Shown here: piece by piece, positions 26,938-35,844 of the stretch
Numbering within the stretch: position 1 is the first letter of the stretch
How the letters are laid out: each line of letters starts with the position of its first letter
Assembly: GCA_021776235.1 (NCBI GenBank)
Contig: JAJFGG010000062.1
Coordinates: 1 to 64,000 of the forward strand
Source: Alphaproteobacteria bacterium
GTDB taxonomy: Bacteria; Pseudomonadota; Alphaproteobacteria; GCA-2731375
Length of the DNA stretch: 64,000 nt
Direction of reading: 5' to 3'
Notes under the pieces: model-generated
Seen by the model: only the letters and a program-made list of their open reading frames with translations
Told to the model about the DNA's origin: nothing
Databases searched by the model: none
Made by a program: the position numbers and the translations under genes

Positions 26938-28032
26938 ATGCATATTGAGAGACTGGAAGTGACCGAATTCCCGGTTCCGTTCAAGACCGTCTTCCGCCAT
27001 GCATCCGCGAGCAGGGTGCAGGCCGAGAATGTCATCGTTATGGCATATTCGGACTGTGGGCTAATTGGTTACGGAGAAGGTTGTCCTAGAAGCTACGTGA
27101 CTGGTGAAACAGTTGAGAGTTGTACGGCGTTCATCCAACAATACGCGGATGTGATTGCCGACGCAATTCAGGACGTGGGGACGCTCAAAGAATGGATCGC
27201 GACAAATCGATCAATCATTGATCGGAATCCGGCGGCATTTTGCGCGGTTGAATTAGCGATATTGGACCTATTTGGCCGCGTGATGGAAAGGCCTATAGAA
27301 GATCTATTGGGTATAGGACGTTTATCGGGGATCTGCAATTACTCAGCCGTACTTAGTGATGCACCGCATCTTGTATTTTGGTGGCAATACCGACGTTATT
27401 GGAAGAATGGATTTAGAGAGTTTAAGGTCAAAATATCTGGTGACCCCCAAAGAGACCGGCGAAAAATGCGTGTACTCCAAAATGGGTCAGGAGGAGCGAT
27501 TCGGGTTCGCCTGGATGCAAATAATCTATGGACTTCGGCAGACGAATGCATCCACCATATCATAGGTCTTTCTAGCGAGTTTTTCGCCATAGAAGAACCA
27601 CTACAGGAAGGTGATCTGAGCGGATTCAGAACGGTTGGAGAGGAGATTAGGACAAAGATAATCCTCGACGAAAGCCTTTTGCGATCCGATCAGCTGAAAA
27701 TGCTCAACGACGGCGACCGTTGGATTGTAAACCTTCGAGTTTCAAAAATGGGTGGGATTATTCGATCATTAGAAATTGCCAATGAAGCCTCCAAGCGAAA
27801 TATCGCAATTATTATCGGCGCACAAGTCGGAGAAACCAGCATCCTGACAAGAGCCGCCCTAACAGTCGCCAGCGCGCAGAAAAATCGTTTGGTTGGTCAG
27901 GAAGGAGCGTTTGGAACTCATCTGCTTAGAAAGGACATCACCAAAGTGCCGATAATGTTTGGGGATGGCGGAAGATTGGACATTTCTCAATATGCAAATC
28001 GGACTGGCTCCGGTGTAGATTGCAACCTATGA
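26938..28032 (+). CDS. Enolase-superfamily protein, dipeptide epimerase-like
   Basis: This 364-residue TIM-barrel protein of the mandelate racemase/muconate lactonizing group has the full catalytic set of the dipeptide epimerase type. The acid/base lysines K163 and K165 are in FKVKIS, the metal ligands are D193 (LDAN), E219 (IEEP) and D244 (DES), and the opposite base K270 is in VSKMGG. Positions are very close to those of Ala-Glu epimerase. Such enzymes invert the alpha carbon of an amide-linked amino acid. Placed directly after an amide-forming GH3 enzyme, it could epimerise the conjugated residue. The stop overlaps the next ATG by four bases. Codon use is AT-richer than in the flanking backbone genes. 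Confidence 0.88.
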   Translation: MHIERLEVTEFPVPFKTVFRHASASRVQAENVIVMAYSDCGLIGYGEGCPRSYVTGETVESCTAFIQQYADVIADAIQDVGTLKEWIATNRSIIDRNPAAFCAVELAILDLFGRVMERPIEDLLGIGRLSGICNYSAVLSDAPHLVFWWQYRRYWKNGFREFKVKISGDPQRDRRKMRVLQNGSGGAIRVRLDANNLWTSADECIHHIIGLSSEFFAIEEPLQEGDLSGFRTVGEEIRTKIILDESLLRSDQLKMLNDGDRWIVNLRVSKMGGIIRSLEIANEASKRNIAIIIGAQVGETSILTRAALTVASAQKNRLVGQEGAFGTHLLRKDITKVPIMFGDGGRLDISQYANRTGSGVDCNL

Positions 28033-28103
28033 AGTCTCTAGGATTTAAAATTGTTATCTATTTTTTGGCTCTTCTAGCTGGCTGTACTCCGGCCGTCGTC
28101 TAA
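28029..28103 (+). pseudogene. Truncated lipoprotein gene at block edge
   Basis: ATG at 28029 overlaps the epimerase stop (ATGA). It opens a 24-residue frame reading MKSLGFKIVIYFLALLAGC then TPAVV. This is a lipoprotein signal peptide with a proper lipobox (LAGC) that stops five residues after the lipidated cysteine. The coupling shows it was a real member of the operon. The following sequence is GC-rich backbone leading into the VOC gene, so the gene body was probably lost where the AT-richer block joins the chromosome. Confidence 0.65.
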
Positions 28104-28123
28104 GACCGGTCAATAGAGGACCA

Positions 28124-28540
28124 ATGACCGCAAGTCTGCATCACGCCCATATCTTTGCCACGGACATTGGCGCCACGGTGGCCTGGTGGCAGGAGATGCT
28201 GGGTGGCGAGGTCGTGTTCGACGGCGAATTCGGCGGTGCCCGCAACGTCTTTATGCGGGTCGGTGAGGGCCGCCTGAACATTTATGATCAGCCGCCGCCG
28301 GAATTCCAGCCTGGTCAGGGCCGGAGTACGGTGCATCACCTTGGTATTTGCTGTGATAACCTGCCGGCATTGGTGACGGCGATGGCGGCGAAGGGGGTGG
28401 CGTTTCGCAGCGATATCCGCGAGTTCGGCAATTGGCGCTACATCATGTGCGCGGCTCCCGACAACGTGCTGCTGGAGCTGTTTCAGGCCGATGCCGACCT
28501 GACGCCGCCGGAATTGGCCGCCTATCTGGCAGACCGGTGA
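28124..28540 (+). CDS. VOC family (glyoxalase-like) protein
   Basis: This 138-residue protein has the vicinal oxygen chelate fold of glyoxalase and ring-cleaving dioxygenases. The two beta-alpha-beta-beta-beta modules can be traced, with probable metal ligands in LHHAHIFATDI, VHHLGI and LLELFQ. The family binds a divalent metal and handles varied small molecules; no substrate can be given. It is transcribed alone. It begins 20 bases after the truncated lipoprotein frame, at the point where GC-rich sequence resumes, so it is probably the first backbone gene after the GH3 block. Confidence 0.85.
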   Translation: MTASLHHAHIFATDIGATVAWWQEMLGGEVVFDGEFGGARNVFMRVGEGRLNIYDQPPPEFQPGQGRSTVHHLGICCDNLPALVTAMAAKGVAFRSDIREFGNWRYIMCAAPDNVLLELFQADADLTPPELAAYLADR

Positions 28541-28665
28541 GTAATAGCCAGGACACTTGCCGCAAGATCTATCCCTGGCATCAGGCCATGTATGAGCTTG
28601 ATTGAACCGTTCGGCTATTCAAATAATGCCATTCGGTTGGACGTCGACGGTATTGGCAAAATAAA

Positions 28666-28696
28666 ACCGGGGGCCGGCGCGGTGCCAGCCCCCGGT
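28666..28696 (-). terminator. Rho-independent terminator
   Basis: ACCGGGGGC (28666-28674) and GCCCCCGGT (28688-28696) form a perfect nine-base stem. On the minus strand TTTTATTTTG follows. It lies 27 bases after the stop of the cyclase-family gene at 28723 and is a textbook intrinsic terminator for it. Confidence 0.9.
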
Positions 28697-28722
28697 CCTG
28701 GCAGAAGACTGCCACCAAAAAC

Positions 28723-29793
28723 TTAGTACAATGCCATCGGGTTGCCCGGCGAACCGGTGCCGCCTTTGATCTTCAGCGGCGACCAGACGAACAGGAACTC
28801 GGACACGTTGTCAGCCACCAACTGACTGAGATCGAGATTTTCCAGGTTCCAGATGCCGCGCTTGGTTAACAACTCCAAATGGCACTCGAAGGGCTGTGCG
28901 GTCTCGCCGGCGAAGTTTGGCGCCACAGCCTCCACGGCCCAGGAATCGGCGGCTGTCAGAATGATTTTGCGCGAGGCCATATACTTGCAAGCCGAGGTGC
29001 CAAAGCCCGGTTCGCCGGCGTTGAAGGCGGCGACCCGCTTTTTCTTTTCGGCGGCATCAAAGGTATCCCACTTGGATGGATGCCAGATATTGCCGTGACC
29101 CGTGTAGAGAAAGACGCAGTCGCCTTCACCGATTGGCGCAATGCCCTGGCGTTTGACCATTGCCTTGACATCGGCGTCGGTGATGATGCCGGGATCGCCC
29201 TTGTTCGGCGGCGGCGCGGGGATCGGCAGCTGGTCCATGCCGCGATAGGCGGCCGCGTTCAGCAGCACACCCCGGCAGACGAAACCTTTCTGGGCCACAT
29301 GCTCGACGCCCAGGGGTCCGACGCCATAGGCCCCGGCCACCTCGCTTAGAATCCGGCCGTTGTAGAAGAAATCACCCTTGGAGGTGCGAACGCCGATATG
29401 CCCGGGTCCATCGAACTGGGTGCCGACCTGGCCGATCTCGGCCGTCACCACCTCGTCATTGCCGACCAGCTCCCGTGGACCGAATGGGACCGGGCCGCTG
29501 GAGGGCAGGCCTGGAATGGTCAGTTTCCAGCTGCGGACGCCAAACATTGGCATGTCGGATTGATAGACCTTGCCAAGGGTCGCGACCTTGCCTTGCTTGA
29601 CCAGCTTGATCGCCTGCAGAACAATTGCTGGGGTGGTGCGGTTGACGGCGCCCGCCTTGTCATCCTTGCCCCATTCGCTGGGCGCCCATTTTTCCGTGAG
29701 CGGTTCATCGTTCACCGACCAGGCCGGACCGGACAGACCGACATTTATTGATAAAGCGAGTACTGCAACGCCTGCTATTGTCATCTTCGACAT
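28723..29793 (-). CDS. Exported cyclase-family (kynurenine formamidase-like) hydrolase
   Basis: The product has 356 residues. A signal peptide (MSKMTIAGVAVLALSINVGL, cleavage near AWS) sends it to the periplasm. The rest is a cyclase-fold metal hydrolase related to kynurenine formamidase and isatin hydrolase. The metal site region reads VGTQFDGPGH, where the more common form is GTHxDxPxH, so one usual histidine is glutamine; this is seen in other long, exported members as far as I recall. Conserved segments GEGDCVFLYTGHG and TAADSWAVEAV follow. The substrate is unknown. It is a single-gene unit with a strong terminator downstream. Confidence 0.85.
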   Translation of the reverse strand: MSKMTIAGVAVLALSINVGLSGPAWSVNDEPLTEKWAPSEWGKDDKAGAVNRTTPAIVLQAIKLVKQGKVATLGKVYQSDMPMFGVRSWKLTIPGLPSSGPVPFGPRELVGNDEVVTAEIGQVGTQFDGPGHIGVRTSKGDFFYNGRILSEVAGAYGVGPLGVEHVAQKGFVCRGVLLNAAAYRGMDQLPIPAPPPNKGDPGIITDADVKAMVKRQGIAPIGEGDCVFLYTGHGNIWHPSKWDTFDAAEKKKRVAAFNAGEPGFGTSACKYMASRKIILTAADSWAVEAVAPNFAGETAQPFECHLELLTKRGIWNLENLDLSQLVADNVSEFLFVWSPLKIKGGTGSPGNPMALY

Positions 29794-29926
29794 TTTTCGC
29801 CCTCCCCTGTGTGTTGAATTGATGCGGAAGATTACACATCATCGGGCGAAAATGAGTCAAGCCTGTCCTGGATTGCTGTCTGGGGCGGTCAACAGCCCCG
29901 GCGGCGGACGAAAGCCGGATGCGCTG

Positions 29927-30304
29927 TTACCGTCTGCGTGCCTTGCGGGCGGCATAGCGAAGGTCGCGTGCAGCCTTGCGTTCGGCCATAAGCGCGACTT
30001 CACGGTCAGCAATTTCGGCCATTTCGGCCTTGCGGGCTTCCTCTTCGGCCTTCAGGGCTTCGGCCCGGGCGGCGTCTTTGGCGGCCTGCTCCTCTGCCTT
30101 GCGGGCCTCTTCCGCCAGCTTGGCCGCCTTACGTTCGGCTATGCGGGCCTCCCGCGCAACGGCGATGGCACGCCGGGCGGCTTGCCGTTCAGCGAATTTC
30201 GGGTCGTTGGAGGGAGTCTTTGCCCGCGCCTTTTCAAGCTGGGCCTGCCTTGCCTTCGCTGCCACACCCAACCGGTCAGCCAAGCTCGGCTCATGCTTCT
30301 TCAT
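29927..30304 (-). CDS. DUF6481 family protein
   Basis: A 125-residue, highly charged protein rich in Ala, Arg, Lys and Glu, predicted to be one long helix or coiled coil. The N-terminus EPSLADRLGVAAKARQAQLE and the C-terminus ERKAARDLRYAARKARRR match the DUF6481 pattern seen in alphaproteobacteria. Function is unknown. ATG at 30304 is chosen because GGAG lies just upstream and the family starts at this point; a frame five residues longer exists. Confidence 0.8.
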   Translation of the reverse strand: MKKHEPSLADRLGVAAKARQAQLEKARAKTPSNDPKFAERQAARRAIAVAREARIAERKAAKLAEEARKAEEQAAKDAARAEALKAEEEARKAEMAEIADREVALMAERKAARDLRYAARKARRR

Positions 30305-30450
30305 CTCTCTCCACCTCAATCATTCTGCTAATGTTCCGGGATGCAATCGTGTTCGCAGTGCGGATAGCATGGCATTCATGATTTGTGAAGCCGGCGATCG
30401 GTTTGTGATCCCCCACTGGCTTGATGGTTTTTAAACGGTCCCGGATTCCT

Positions 30451-30466
30451 GCCGGTGATCACCGGC
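30451..30466. repeat. Perfect 16-base palindrome
   Basis: GCCGGTGATCACCGGC is a perfect palindrome in the 245-base gap between two divergently placed small minus-strand genes (DUF6481 start at 30304, DUF4170 stop at 30550). It could be an operator or part of a short hairpin. Confidence 0.5.
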
Positions 30467-30549
30467 TCTGTTAGCTTGTCCAACGCCAGAGATTTCACAC
30501 CGGCATAATCCAGTGCATGCCTGAAGTCGCCTAATTGGCCATAGGCGTA

Positions 30550-30789
30550 TTAGCGCAAGCGGATGATCATGTATTTCATGAAGGCCCGGTCTACCGTGGC
30601 CTGGGCCGCGCCGCGCCAGGCATTGAAGGCGGCATCATAACTGGGAAAGACGCCGCGTACGTCTATCGCGGCCAGATCGACGAATTCGGCGCCGCGCGGG
30701 TCGCGGACTTCACCGCCCATGACCATGAACAGGGGTTGCGCTTCCTGATCGAACATACGATCGTCGATGGTGTCGTCTGGTGCTGTCAT
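30550..30789 (-). CDS. DUF4170 domain protein
   Basis: This small protein of 79 residues matches DUF4170: MVMGGEVRDPRGAEFVDLAA, then DVRGVFPSYDAAFNAWRGAA and AQATVDRAFMKYMIIRL. The family is confined mostly to alphaproteobacteria and has no known function. ATG at 30789 is chosen as it begins just before the domain; the frame stays open to 31032 but the extra part looks non-coding. Confidence 0.82.
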   Translation of the reverse strand: MTAPDDTIDDRMFDQEAQPLFMVMGGEVRDPRGAEFVDLAAIDVRGVFPSYDAAFNAWRGAAQATVDRAFMKYMIIRLR

Positions 30790-31030
30790 GGCGGTCTTAT
30801 AACAGGAAATCATTGCCGGTCTATGAAGATTGCCGCGCATTGGACAAATTGTCACGGCGCAGCGAAATTGACCGTGCTGCCTGGAAAATGCGGCCTGCAA
30901 TGAATAAAAATGGGCGCGGCAAGGGGCTGGAAACCATGCCCGCGTCCCGTGGGCCCAGGTATCGTGAAAGCGCTGGGCCGGCCAGGCCGGCGGGCTATAA
31001 TGGTTCGTCGTTTTTGGAGGCGGAAGCATC

Positions 31031-32029
31031 ATGGCTAGGGAAGAATTTCTACTGGAACCCGGCGACCTTGGTTTCTACGGCGCCGGCCTGACCCGCCCCG
31101 AGTGTGTCCTGTGCCTGGCCGATGGGACGGTCATCACCTCCCATTGGGAAGGCGGGGTCAGCCTGATCGATCGGCATGGCGGACGCCGGGATGTTCTGGG
31201 CCAACGGGACGGCGGCCTGCCACCGGTGGCGACAAACGGTTTCGCCCTGACAGGGGCGGGCGATTTCCTGCTTGCTGATCTGCATGGCGAGGGCGGCGGC
31301 GTCTGGCAGCTTTCGCAAAATGGCGACGTGCGCCCCCTGTTGGTGGAGCTGGATGGCCAGGCCCTGCCGTCCGCGAACTTCGTTGGTATCGATCATGAAA
31401 ACCGCATCTGGATCACCATTTCCACCCGCCATGATCCCCGCGCCCTGGCCTATCGCCCGGGCGTTGCCGACGGCTTCATCATTCTGATGGACAAGAATGG
31501 CGCCCGCATCGTGGCCGATGGCATCGGCTATACCAACGAGGCCATCGTCGACCCCAGCGGTGCCTGGCTGTATGTCAACGAGACCATGGCGCGGCGTACA
31601 TCGCGTTATCGTATCCACGACGACGGCAATGGCGGCAGCCGTTTGGGCCCGCGCGAGACCTTTGTGGAGTACGGCGCCGGCACCTATCCCGACGGCCTGG
31701 CCTTTGATGAGGACGGCGCATTCTGGATGACGTCCGTCGTCTCCAACCGGGTGGTCCGGGTCGCCGCGGACCGCAGCCAGACCATCGTGATCGAGGAAAA
31801 CGATCCGGAACAACTGGCCGTGGTGGAAAAGGCCTTTCTGGCTGGTGAAATGGGCCGGGAACATCTCGATAGCATCCAGACGGAGGTCATGCGTAGCATT
31901 TCGTCCATCGCTTTTGGCGGGCCGGACCGCCGCACCGCCTACCTGGGCAACCTGCTGGATAGCAGGCTTTACACCTTCGAGAGCCCGGTGCCGGGTTTTA
32001 CGCCATCCCATTGGAACGTTCGCCTGTGA
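31031..32029 (+). CDS. SMP-30/gluconolactonase/LRE family protein
   Basis: This is a 332-residue beta-propeller hydrolase of the SMP-30 group, longer than the one at 22931. Marks include LTRPECVLCLADGTVITS at the N-terminus, FVGIDHENRIWITIST, YTNEAIVDPSGAWLYVNET and TYPDGLAFDEDGAFW with the metal-binding aspartate. GGAGG lies upstream of the ATG. It is followed after 22 bases by a Gfo/Idh/MocA oxidoreductase, and the pair looks like a two-step sugar or sugar-lactone route (inference). Confidence 0.86.
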   Translation: MAREEFLLEPGDLGFYGAGLTRPECVLCLADGTVITSHWEGGVSLIDRHGGRRDVLGQRDGGLPPVATNGFALTGAGDFLLADLHGEGGGVWQLSQNGDVRPLLVELDGQALPSANFVGIDHENRIWITISTRHDPRALAYRPGVADGFIILMDKNGARIVADGIGYTNEAIVDPSGAWLYVNETMARRTSRYRIHDDGNGGSRLGPRETFVEYGAGTYPDGLAFDEDGAFWMTSVVSNRVVRVAADRSQTIVIEENDPEQLAVVEKAFLAGEMGREHLDSIQTEVMRSISSIAFGGPDRRTAYLGNLLDSRLYTFESPVPGFTPSHWNVRL

Positions 32030-32051
32030 GCGACAAGAAAGGCCTCTGTCG

Positions 32052-33068
32052 ATGAGCCTGCGTGTCGCCGTGATCGGCGCGGGCTATTTCGCCCAGTTCC
32101 ACCATGCTGCCTGGGATCGCCTGCAAGGGGCGGAGTTGGTAGCCATCGCCGATCTTGATGCGGAACGGGCCGCAGAGGCGGCCGCCCGCTATGGCGTGCC
32201 CGCATTCACCGATTACAGCGCCATGTTGGACGCGGTGGCGCCGGATCTGGTTGATATCGCCACGCCGCCGGCCTCACACCTTGAATTGGTCACCGCTGTT
32301 TCAGCCCGGGGGCTGCCGGCGATCTGTCAAAAGCCTCTGGCGCCGGGCTATGAGGAGGCACTGGCGGTGGTCGAGGCGGCGGAGCGCGCCGGAAGCCTGT
32401 TGGTGGTGCATGAGAATTTTCGCTTTCAACCCTGGTATCGCGAAATGCACCGGCTGATCACGGCGCGGCAACTGGGCGCGCTGCACGGCGTTGCCTTTCG
32501 CTTGCGGCCCGGCGACGGCCAGGGGGCGGGCGCCTATCTGGACCGCCAGCCCTATTTCCAGCAGATGGAGCGTTTTTTGGTGCATGAAACGGCGATCCAT
32601 TTCATCGATACCTTTCGCTATCTGCTGGGCGAAGTGAGCGGTGTCATGGCCCGTCTGCGCCGCCTGAACCCCCATATCGCGGGCGAGGATGCCGGGCTTG
32701 TCGTGTTTGAATTCGCCGCCGGCCAGACGGGCCTGTTCGACGGCAATCGCCTGAACGATCACGTTGCCGAAAACACCCGGTTGACCATGGGGGAAATGTG
32801 GCTGGAGGGGTCCGCCGGCATCCTCCGCCTGGATGGCATGGGCCGGTTGTGGTGGAAGCCCCATGGCGGTCCGGAAGCGATGCATGACTACGCCCGGTCA
32901 GACGATGGCTTTGCCGGTGACAGCGTTTATGCCCTGCAGGGCCATGTCCTGGCCCATCTGCGCGGCGAGGGGCCGGTGGAAAATACGGCGCGGGAGTACC
33001 TGCGCAATCTGGAAATTGAAGAAGCGATCTATCGTTCCGCCAGGGAAAACCGCTACATATGGCTATAG
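32052..33068 (+). CDS. Gfo/Idh/MocA family oxidoreductase
   Basis: The product has 338 residues with an N-terminal NAD(P)-binding Rossmann fold (VAVIGAGYFAQFHHAAW, residues 5-21) and the family C-terminal fold. The lysine motif usually read as EKP is QKP here (ICQKPLAPG). A HFIDTFRYLLGE segment carries the typical catalytic histidine region. Such enzymes oxidise or reduce sugars, inositols or their derivatives. ATG at 32052 begins exactly at the nucleotide-binding fold, although the frame is open upstream. It forms a unit with the SMP-30 gene. Its stop lies two bases from the stop of a convergent small gene. Confidence 0.9.
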   Translation: MSLRVAVIGAGYFAQFHHAAWDRLQGAELVAIADLDAERAAEAAARYGVPAFTDYSAMLDAVAPDLVDIATPPASHLELVTAVSARGLPAICQKPLAPGYEEALAVVEAAERAGSLLVVHENFRFQPWYREMHRLITARQLGALHGVAFRLRPGDGQGAGAYLDRQPYFQQMERFLVHETAIHFIDTFRYLLGEVSGVMARLRRLNPHIAGEDAGLVVFEFAAGQTGLFDGNRLNDHVAENTRLTMGEMWLEGSAGILRLDGMGRLWWKPHGGPEAMHDYARSDDGFAGDSVYALQGHVLAHLRGEGPVENTAREYLRNLEIEEAIYRSARENRYIWL

Positions 33069-33069
33069 G

Positions 33070-33489
33070 CTAGTTGCCGGTGCGAAACATCAGCAGATAG
33101 GGCACGGCAGGATTATTGTGGGTGTCGCGAAAGGCGCTGTGCCGATAATTCGGCGAGTTGATCCAGATAGCGTAGGTGCTGTTCGGAGCCAGTTTGACCG
33201 GTGCGACGTTGGTTCTTCTGTTCGGCAGATATTTTACTTTTCCAACAAATTTTGGGGTAACCGTTGGGTCGTGGATGGCCCACGACCACATATTATCGGT
33301 CATCATGTCCTTGCTGAAAGTAACGCGGATTTCACTTGTGGACGGATCGACGTTCATTTCACCGGCCCGGGGAGATGTTTTGACGACAACCGGTGGCAAT
33401 GTGTCGAGGGAAATATCTTCACCGGCGACAGCGCCCGTGGCCAACACCGCCAAGGCCAAGCCATATAGATAAGCCCGAAACAGCTTCAT
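33070..33489 (-). CDS. Exported Ig-like (SbsA/Big_5 type) domain protein
   Basis: This 139-residue protein has a signal peptide (MKLFRAYLYGLALAVLATG, cleavage after AVA) and a single Ig-like domain. The domain has the Big_5 pattern: VVKTSPRAGEMNVDPSTSEI, then RVTFSKDMM and LAPNSTYAIWINS. Such domains occur in surface and periplasmic proteins; a single-domain form of this size is of unknown role. ATG at 33489 is chosen as it starts the signal peptide, with GAAAGGG upstream. It is convergent with the Gfo/Idh/MocA gene. Confidence 0.78.
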   Translation of the reverse strand: MKLFRAYLYGLALAVLATGAVAGEDISLDTLPPVVVKTSPRAGEMNVDPSTSEIRVTFSKDMMTDNMWSWAIHDPTVTPKFVGKVKYLPNRRTNVAPVKLAPNSTYAIWINSPNYRHSAFRDTHNNPAVPYLLMFRTGN

Positions 33490-33702
33490 GCCGGCACCCT
33501 TTCCATGACAGGCCACTTTACGGCGTATCCCGAGATCCGCTAAAGCCCATTACCCAAGGCTTTGTCGGCCGCCATTGTAACGGCGGTCAAGGCTGCCGTC
33601 CCGTAGCAAAGAAACTCTTGCGGCCGCCGCTGGTGCCGTCAATTGGGCGCCTGAATCCAGTCAAATAAGCTGCATACACGGCCGCAACGCCGATCTCTCG
33701 TT

Positions 33703-34365
33703 CTAGTCGTCGAGATTGCCGCTGCTGCGGACCATGGCCAGAAATTCACGGCGGGTTGCGGCATTTTCTCGGAATGCGCCCAGCATCCGCGAAGTGGCCA
33801 GGGCGGCGCCCGGTTTGTGTACGCCGCGGGTGGTCATGCATTGATGCGACGCCTCGATCATCACGGCGACGCCCAGAGGTTGCAACACCTCCTGGATGGT
33901 GTTGGCGATCTGCGCCGTCATTTTTTCCTGAATTTGCAGGCGCTTGCCATAGACCTCCACCAGCCGCGCCAGCTTTGAAATGCCGACGACCCGATGGTTT
34001 GGCAAATAGGCAATATGGGCCCGGCCAAGGATCGGCGCCATGTGATGCTCGCAATGACTTTCAAAACGGATGTCCCGCAGCAGCACGATTTCGTCATAGC
34101 CTTCGACTTCTTCGAAGGTGCGTTGCAGGATTTCTACCGGATCATCGTGATAGCCGGCGAAATATTCCTCATAGGCGCGGACCACCCGCGCCGGCGTACC
34201 GGCCAGGCCCTCGCGGTCCGGATCATCGCCGGTCCAACGGATCAGGGTGCGAATGGCCTCCTCCGCCTCCGTCCGGCTGGGCCGTCGCTTTTGGGCCGCC
34301 TGGCGTTCCGCCGCCAAGGTTTTAGCCAGCCTCAACTCCGGATCTATGTTCTTTGCCTTGTTCAT
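33703..34365 (-). CDS. folE: GTP cyclohydrolase I
   Basis: This 220-residue enzyme turns GTP into dihydroneopterin triphosphate, the first step of folate (and queuosine) synthesis. The fold and zinc site are clear: [13 protein letters not shown] with the zinc cysteine and histidine, then [19 protein letters not shown], and [13 protein letters not shown] with the second cysteine. The N-terminal 35 residues are an extra, charged extension. It lies upstream of nothing else on the same strand within 700 bases and is 124 bases beyond the end of the urease operon, so it may be read through from there or have its own promoter. Confidence 0.95.
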   Translation of the reverse strand: MNKAKNIDPELRLAKTLAAERQAAQKRRPSRTEAEEAIRTLIRWTGDDPDREGLAGTPARVVRAYEEYFAGYHDDPVEILQRTFEEVEGYDEIVLLRDIRFESHCEHHMAPILGRAHIAYLPNHRVVGISKLARLVEVYGKRLQIQEKMTAQIANTIQEVLQPLGVAVMIEASHQCMTTRGVHKPGAALATSRMLGAFRENAATRREFLAMVRSSGNLDD

Positions 34366-34489
34366 GGTCCCACCTTTGAATCCCCTGAAGTCAACTTAAG
34401 CCTGGAAACACAAAGGGCAAGGATAATGACCTTGTTCTATTTGGAGCGCTTTCGCCGCCAACAGGAGCATCACGGATAAAAAACGCCGT

Positions 34490-35164
34490 TTATGCCGGGG
34501 CTTCCAGGCTGGCTTCCTGGCGTTCCCTGGCGGGTTCAAGGCCTCCCGCAGTGGTAATGAAATCCACCACGACTTCCAGACCTTCGCGGGTTTTCAGGTT
34601 GGTGAAAACAAACGGACGCTCGCCGCGCATGCGTTCGCTGTCGCGACGCATGACCTCCAGATCGGCGCCGACCATGGGAGCCAGATCGATCTTGTTGATG
34701 ATCAGAAGGTCAGAGCGGGTGATGCCGGGGCCGCCTTTGCGGGGAATTTTCTCGCCCGCCGCGACGTCAATGACATAGATCGTCAGATCGGCCAGTTCCG
34801 GGCTGAATGTGGCCGCCAGGTTATCGCCGCCGGACTCGATCAGGCAGATTTCCGCATTTGGGAAGGCCTGGCTCATCTGCGCCACCGCCGCCAGATTGAT
34901 CGAGGCATCTTCGCGGATCGCGGTATGGGGACAGCCGCCTGTTTCCACGCCCATGATACGCTCCGCCGGTAAGGCGCCGGCGCGGGTCAGGATCTGCTGA
35001 TCTTCCTTGGTATAGATATCATTGGTGATCACAATGATGTCCCGCTCTTCCCGCATGCGGCGGCACAGCGCCTCCAAAAGGGCGGTCTTGCCGGAGCCGA
35101 CGGGGCCGCCGACGCCAATGCGAAGCGGGCCGTGATGGGGCGATAGATCGGTGCTGGCGCTCAT
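34490..35164 (-). CDS. ureG: Urease accessory GTPase UreG
   Basis: UreG (224 residues) is the SIMIBI-class GTPase that drives nickel delivery to urease with UreE, UreF and UreD. The P-loop is [17 protein letters not shown] (residues 17-33), followed by [15 protein letters not shown] and the guanine-specific NKID. ATG at 35164 overlaps the ureF stop by four bases. It is the last gene of the twelve-gene urt-ure run. A short AAACG/CGTTT stem followed on the minus strand by a T run overlaps the stop codon and may end the transcript. Confidence 0.95.
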   Translation of the reverse strand: MSASTDLSPHHGPLRIGVGGPVGSGKTALLEALCRRMREERDIIVITNDIYTKEDQQILTRAGALPAERIMGVETGGCPHTAIREDASINLAAVAQMSQAFPNAEICLIESGGDNLAATFSPELADLTIYVIDVAAGEKIPRKGGPGITRSDLLIINKIDLAPMVGADLEVMRRDSERMRGERPFVFTNLKTREGLEVVVDFITTAGGLEPARERQEASLEAPA

Positions 35165-35844
35165 GATCGAAACAACCTCGTATATTGGTTCTCGTGTTGC
35201 ATGCTGGCCCAGTCCACCATGATGGCGGCGGAGCCAATCTCGTCCAACCTGGCGGTGCCGGCCGCTTGCGCGGTCTCGGTTACGGCGCCTTCCAGGGCGG
35301 CCTGAGCCAATTGTCCATCGGTCTGGCCCAGGGGTATCAGGCGCACCGCGGCGTTGATCAGACTGGCCGACCAGGCCTGAAGATATAAATGCAGCGCGGC
35401 GGCGGGATCGATGCCATGGGCCGCGCACGCCATGGCGACGGCGATGGCCTGGGTGGGTGATATGCCGGCCCGGCGCAGCAAGGCCTCGCGTTCCCGCAAA
35501 GCATCGTTTGGCCAGGCGCGCATGACGGTCAACACAAAGGCCTCGCCCTGGGACAGACCTTCCAAGGCCAATTCCCGAGAGGCAAAGGATGCCGCCGCCA
35601 GTTCCGCGACTTCAAGGAATTCCGCATTTTCCGCCCTTAGGGCCGTGGCAAGAAATACCCCTTCGCAGCGGCCGCTGCCATGGCGCAAATCCGCCTGCAG
35701 CCATTCGACCAGGCTGTCCCGGTCGTGGACCAGGCCGGCCTCGACGGCATATTCCAGGCCGTGTGAATAGCTGAAGGCGCCAATAGGAAAGGCTGGCGAC
35801 AGCCAGCTTTGCAGCCGCAGCAGGTGTTTTGGTTTAATGTTCAT
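35161..35844 (-). CDS. ureF: Urease accessory protein UreF
   Basis: UreF (227 residues) is the mainly helical accessory protein that bridges UreD and UreG and gates GTP hydrolysis during urease activation. Typical stretches are [20 protein letters not shown] at the N-terminus and [20 protein letters not shown] in the C-terminal half. ATG at 35844 is chosen since it starts the conserved region; the frame is open for another 129 codons through ureE. It overlaps the end of ureE by 11 bases and ureG by four. Confidence 0.94.
   Translation of the reverse strand: MNIKPKHLLRLQSWLSPAFPIGAFSYSHGLEYAVEAGLVHDRDSLVEWLQADLRHGSGRCEGVFLATALRAENAEFLEVAELAAASFASRELALEGLSQGEAFVLTVMRAWPNDALREREALLRRAGISPTQAIAVAMACAAHGIDPAAALHLYLQAWSASLINAAVRLIPLGQTDGQLAQAALEGAVTETAQAAGTARLDEIGSAAIMVDWASMQHENQYTRLFRS

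Noticed and set aside
23757..28103. Direct repeats as insertion marks at both ends of the GH3 block
   Set aside because: Only a loose likeness (CCGTCGCCGTCTGA and CCGTCGTCTAA) was found, which is not convincing as a target-site duplication.
34380..34490. A small gene between folE and ureG
   Set aside because: No frame with a ribosome site and sensible composition; only a short possible terminator at the ureG stop.
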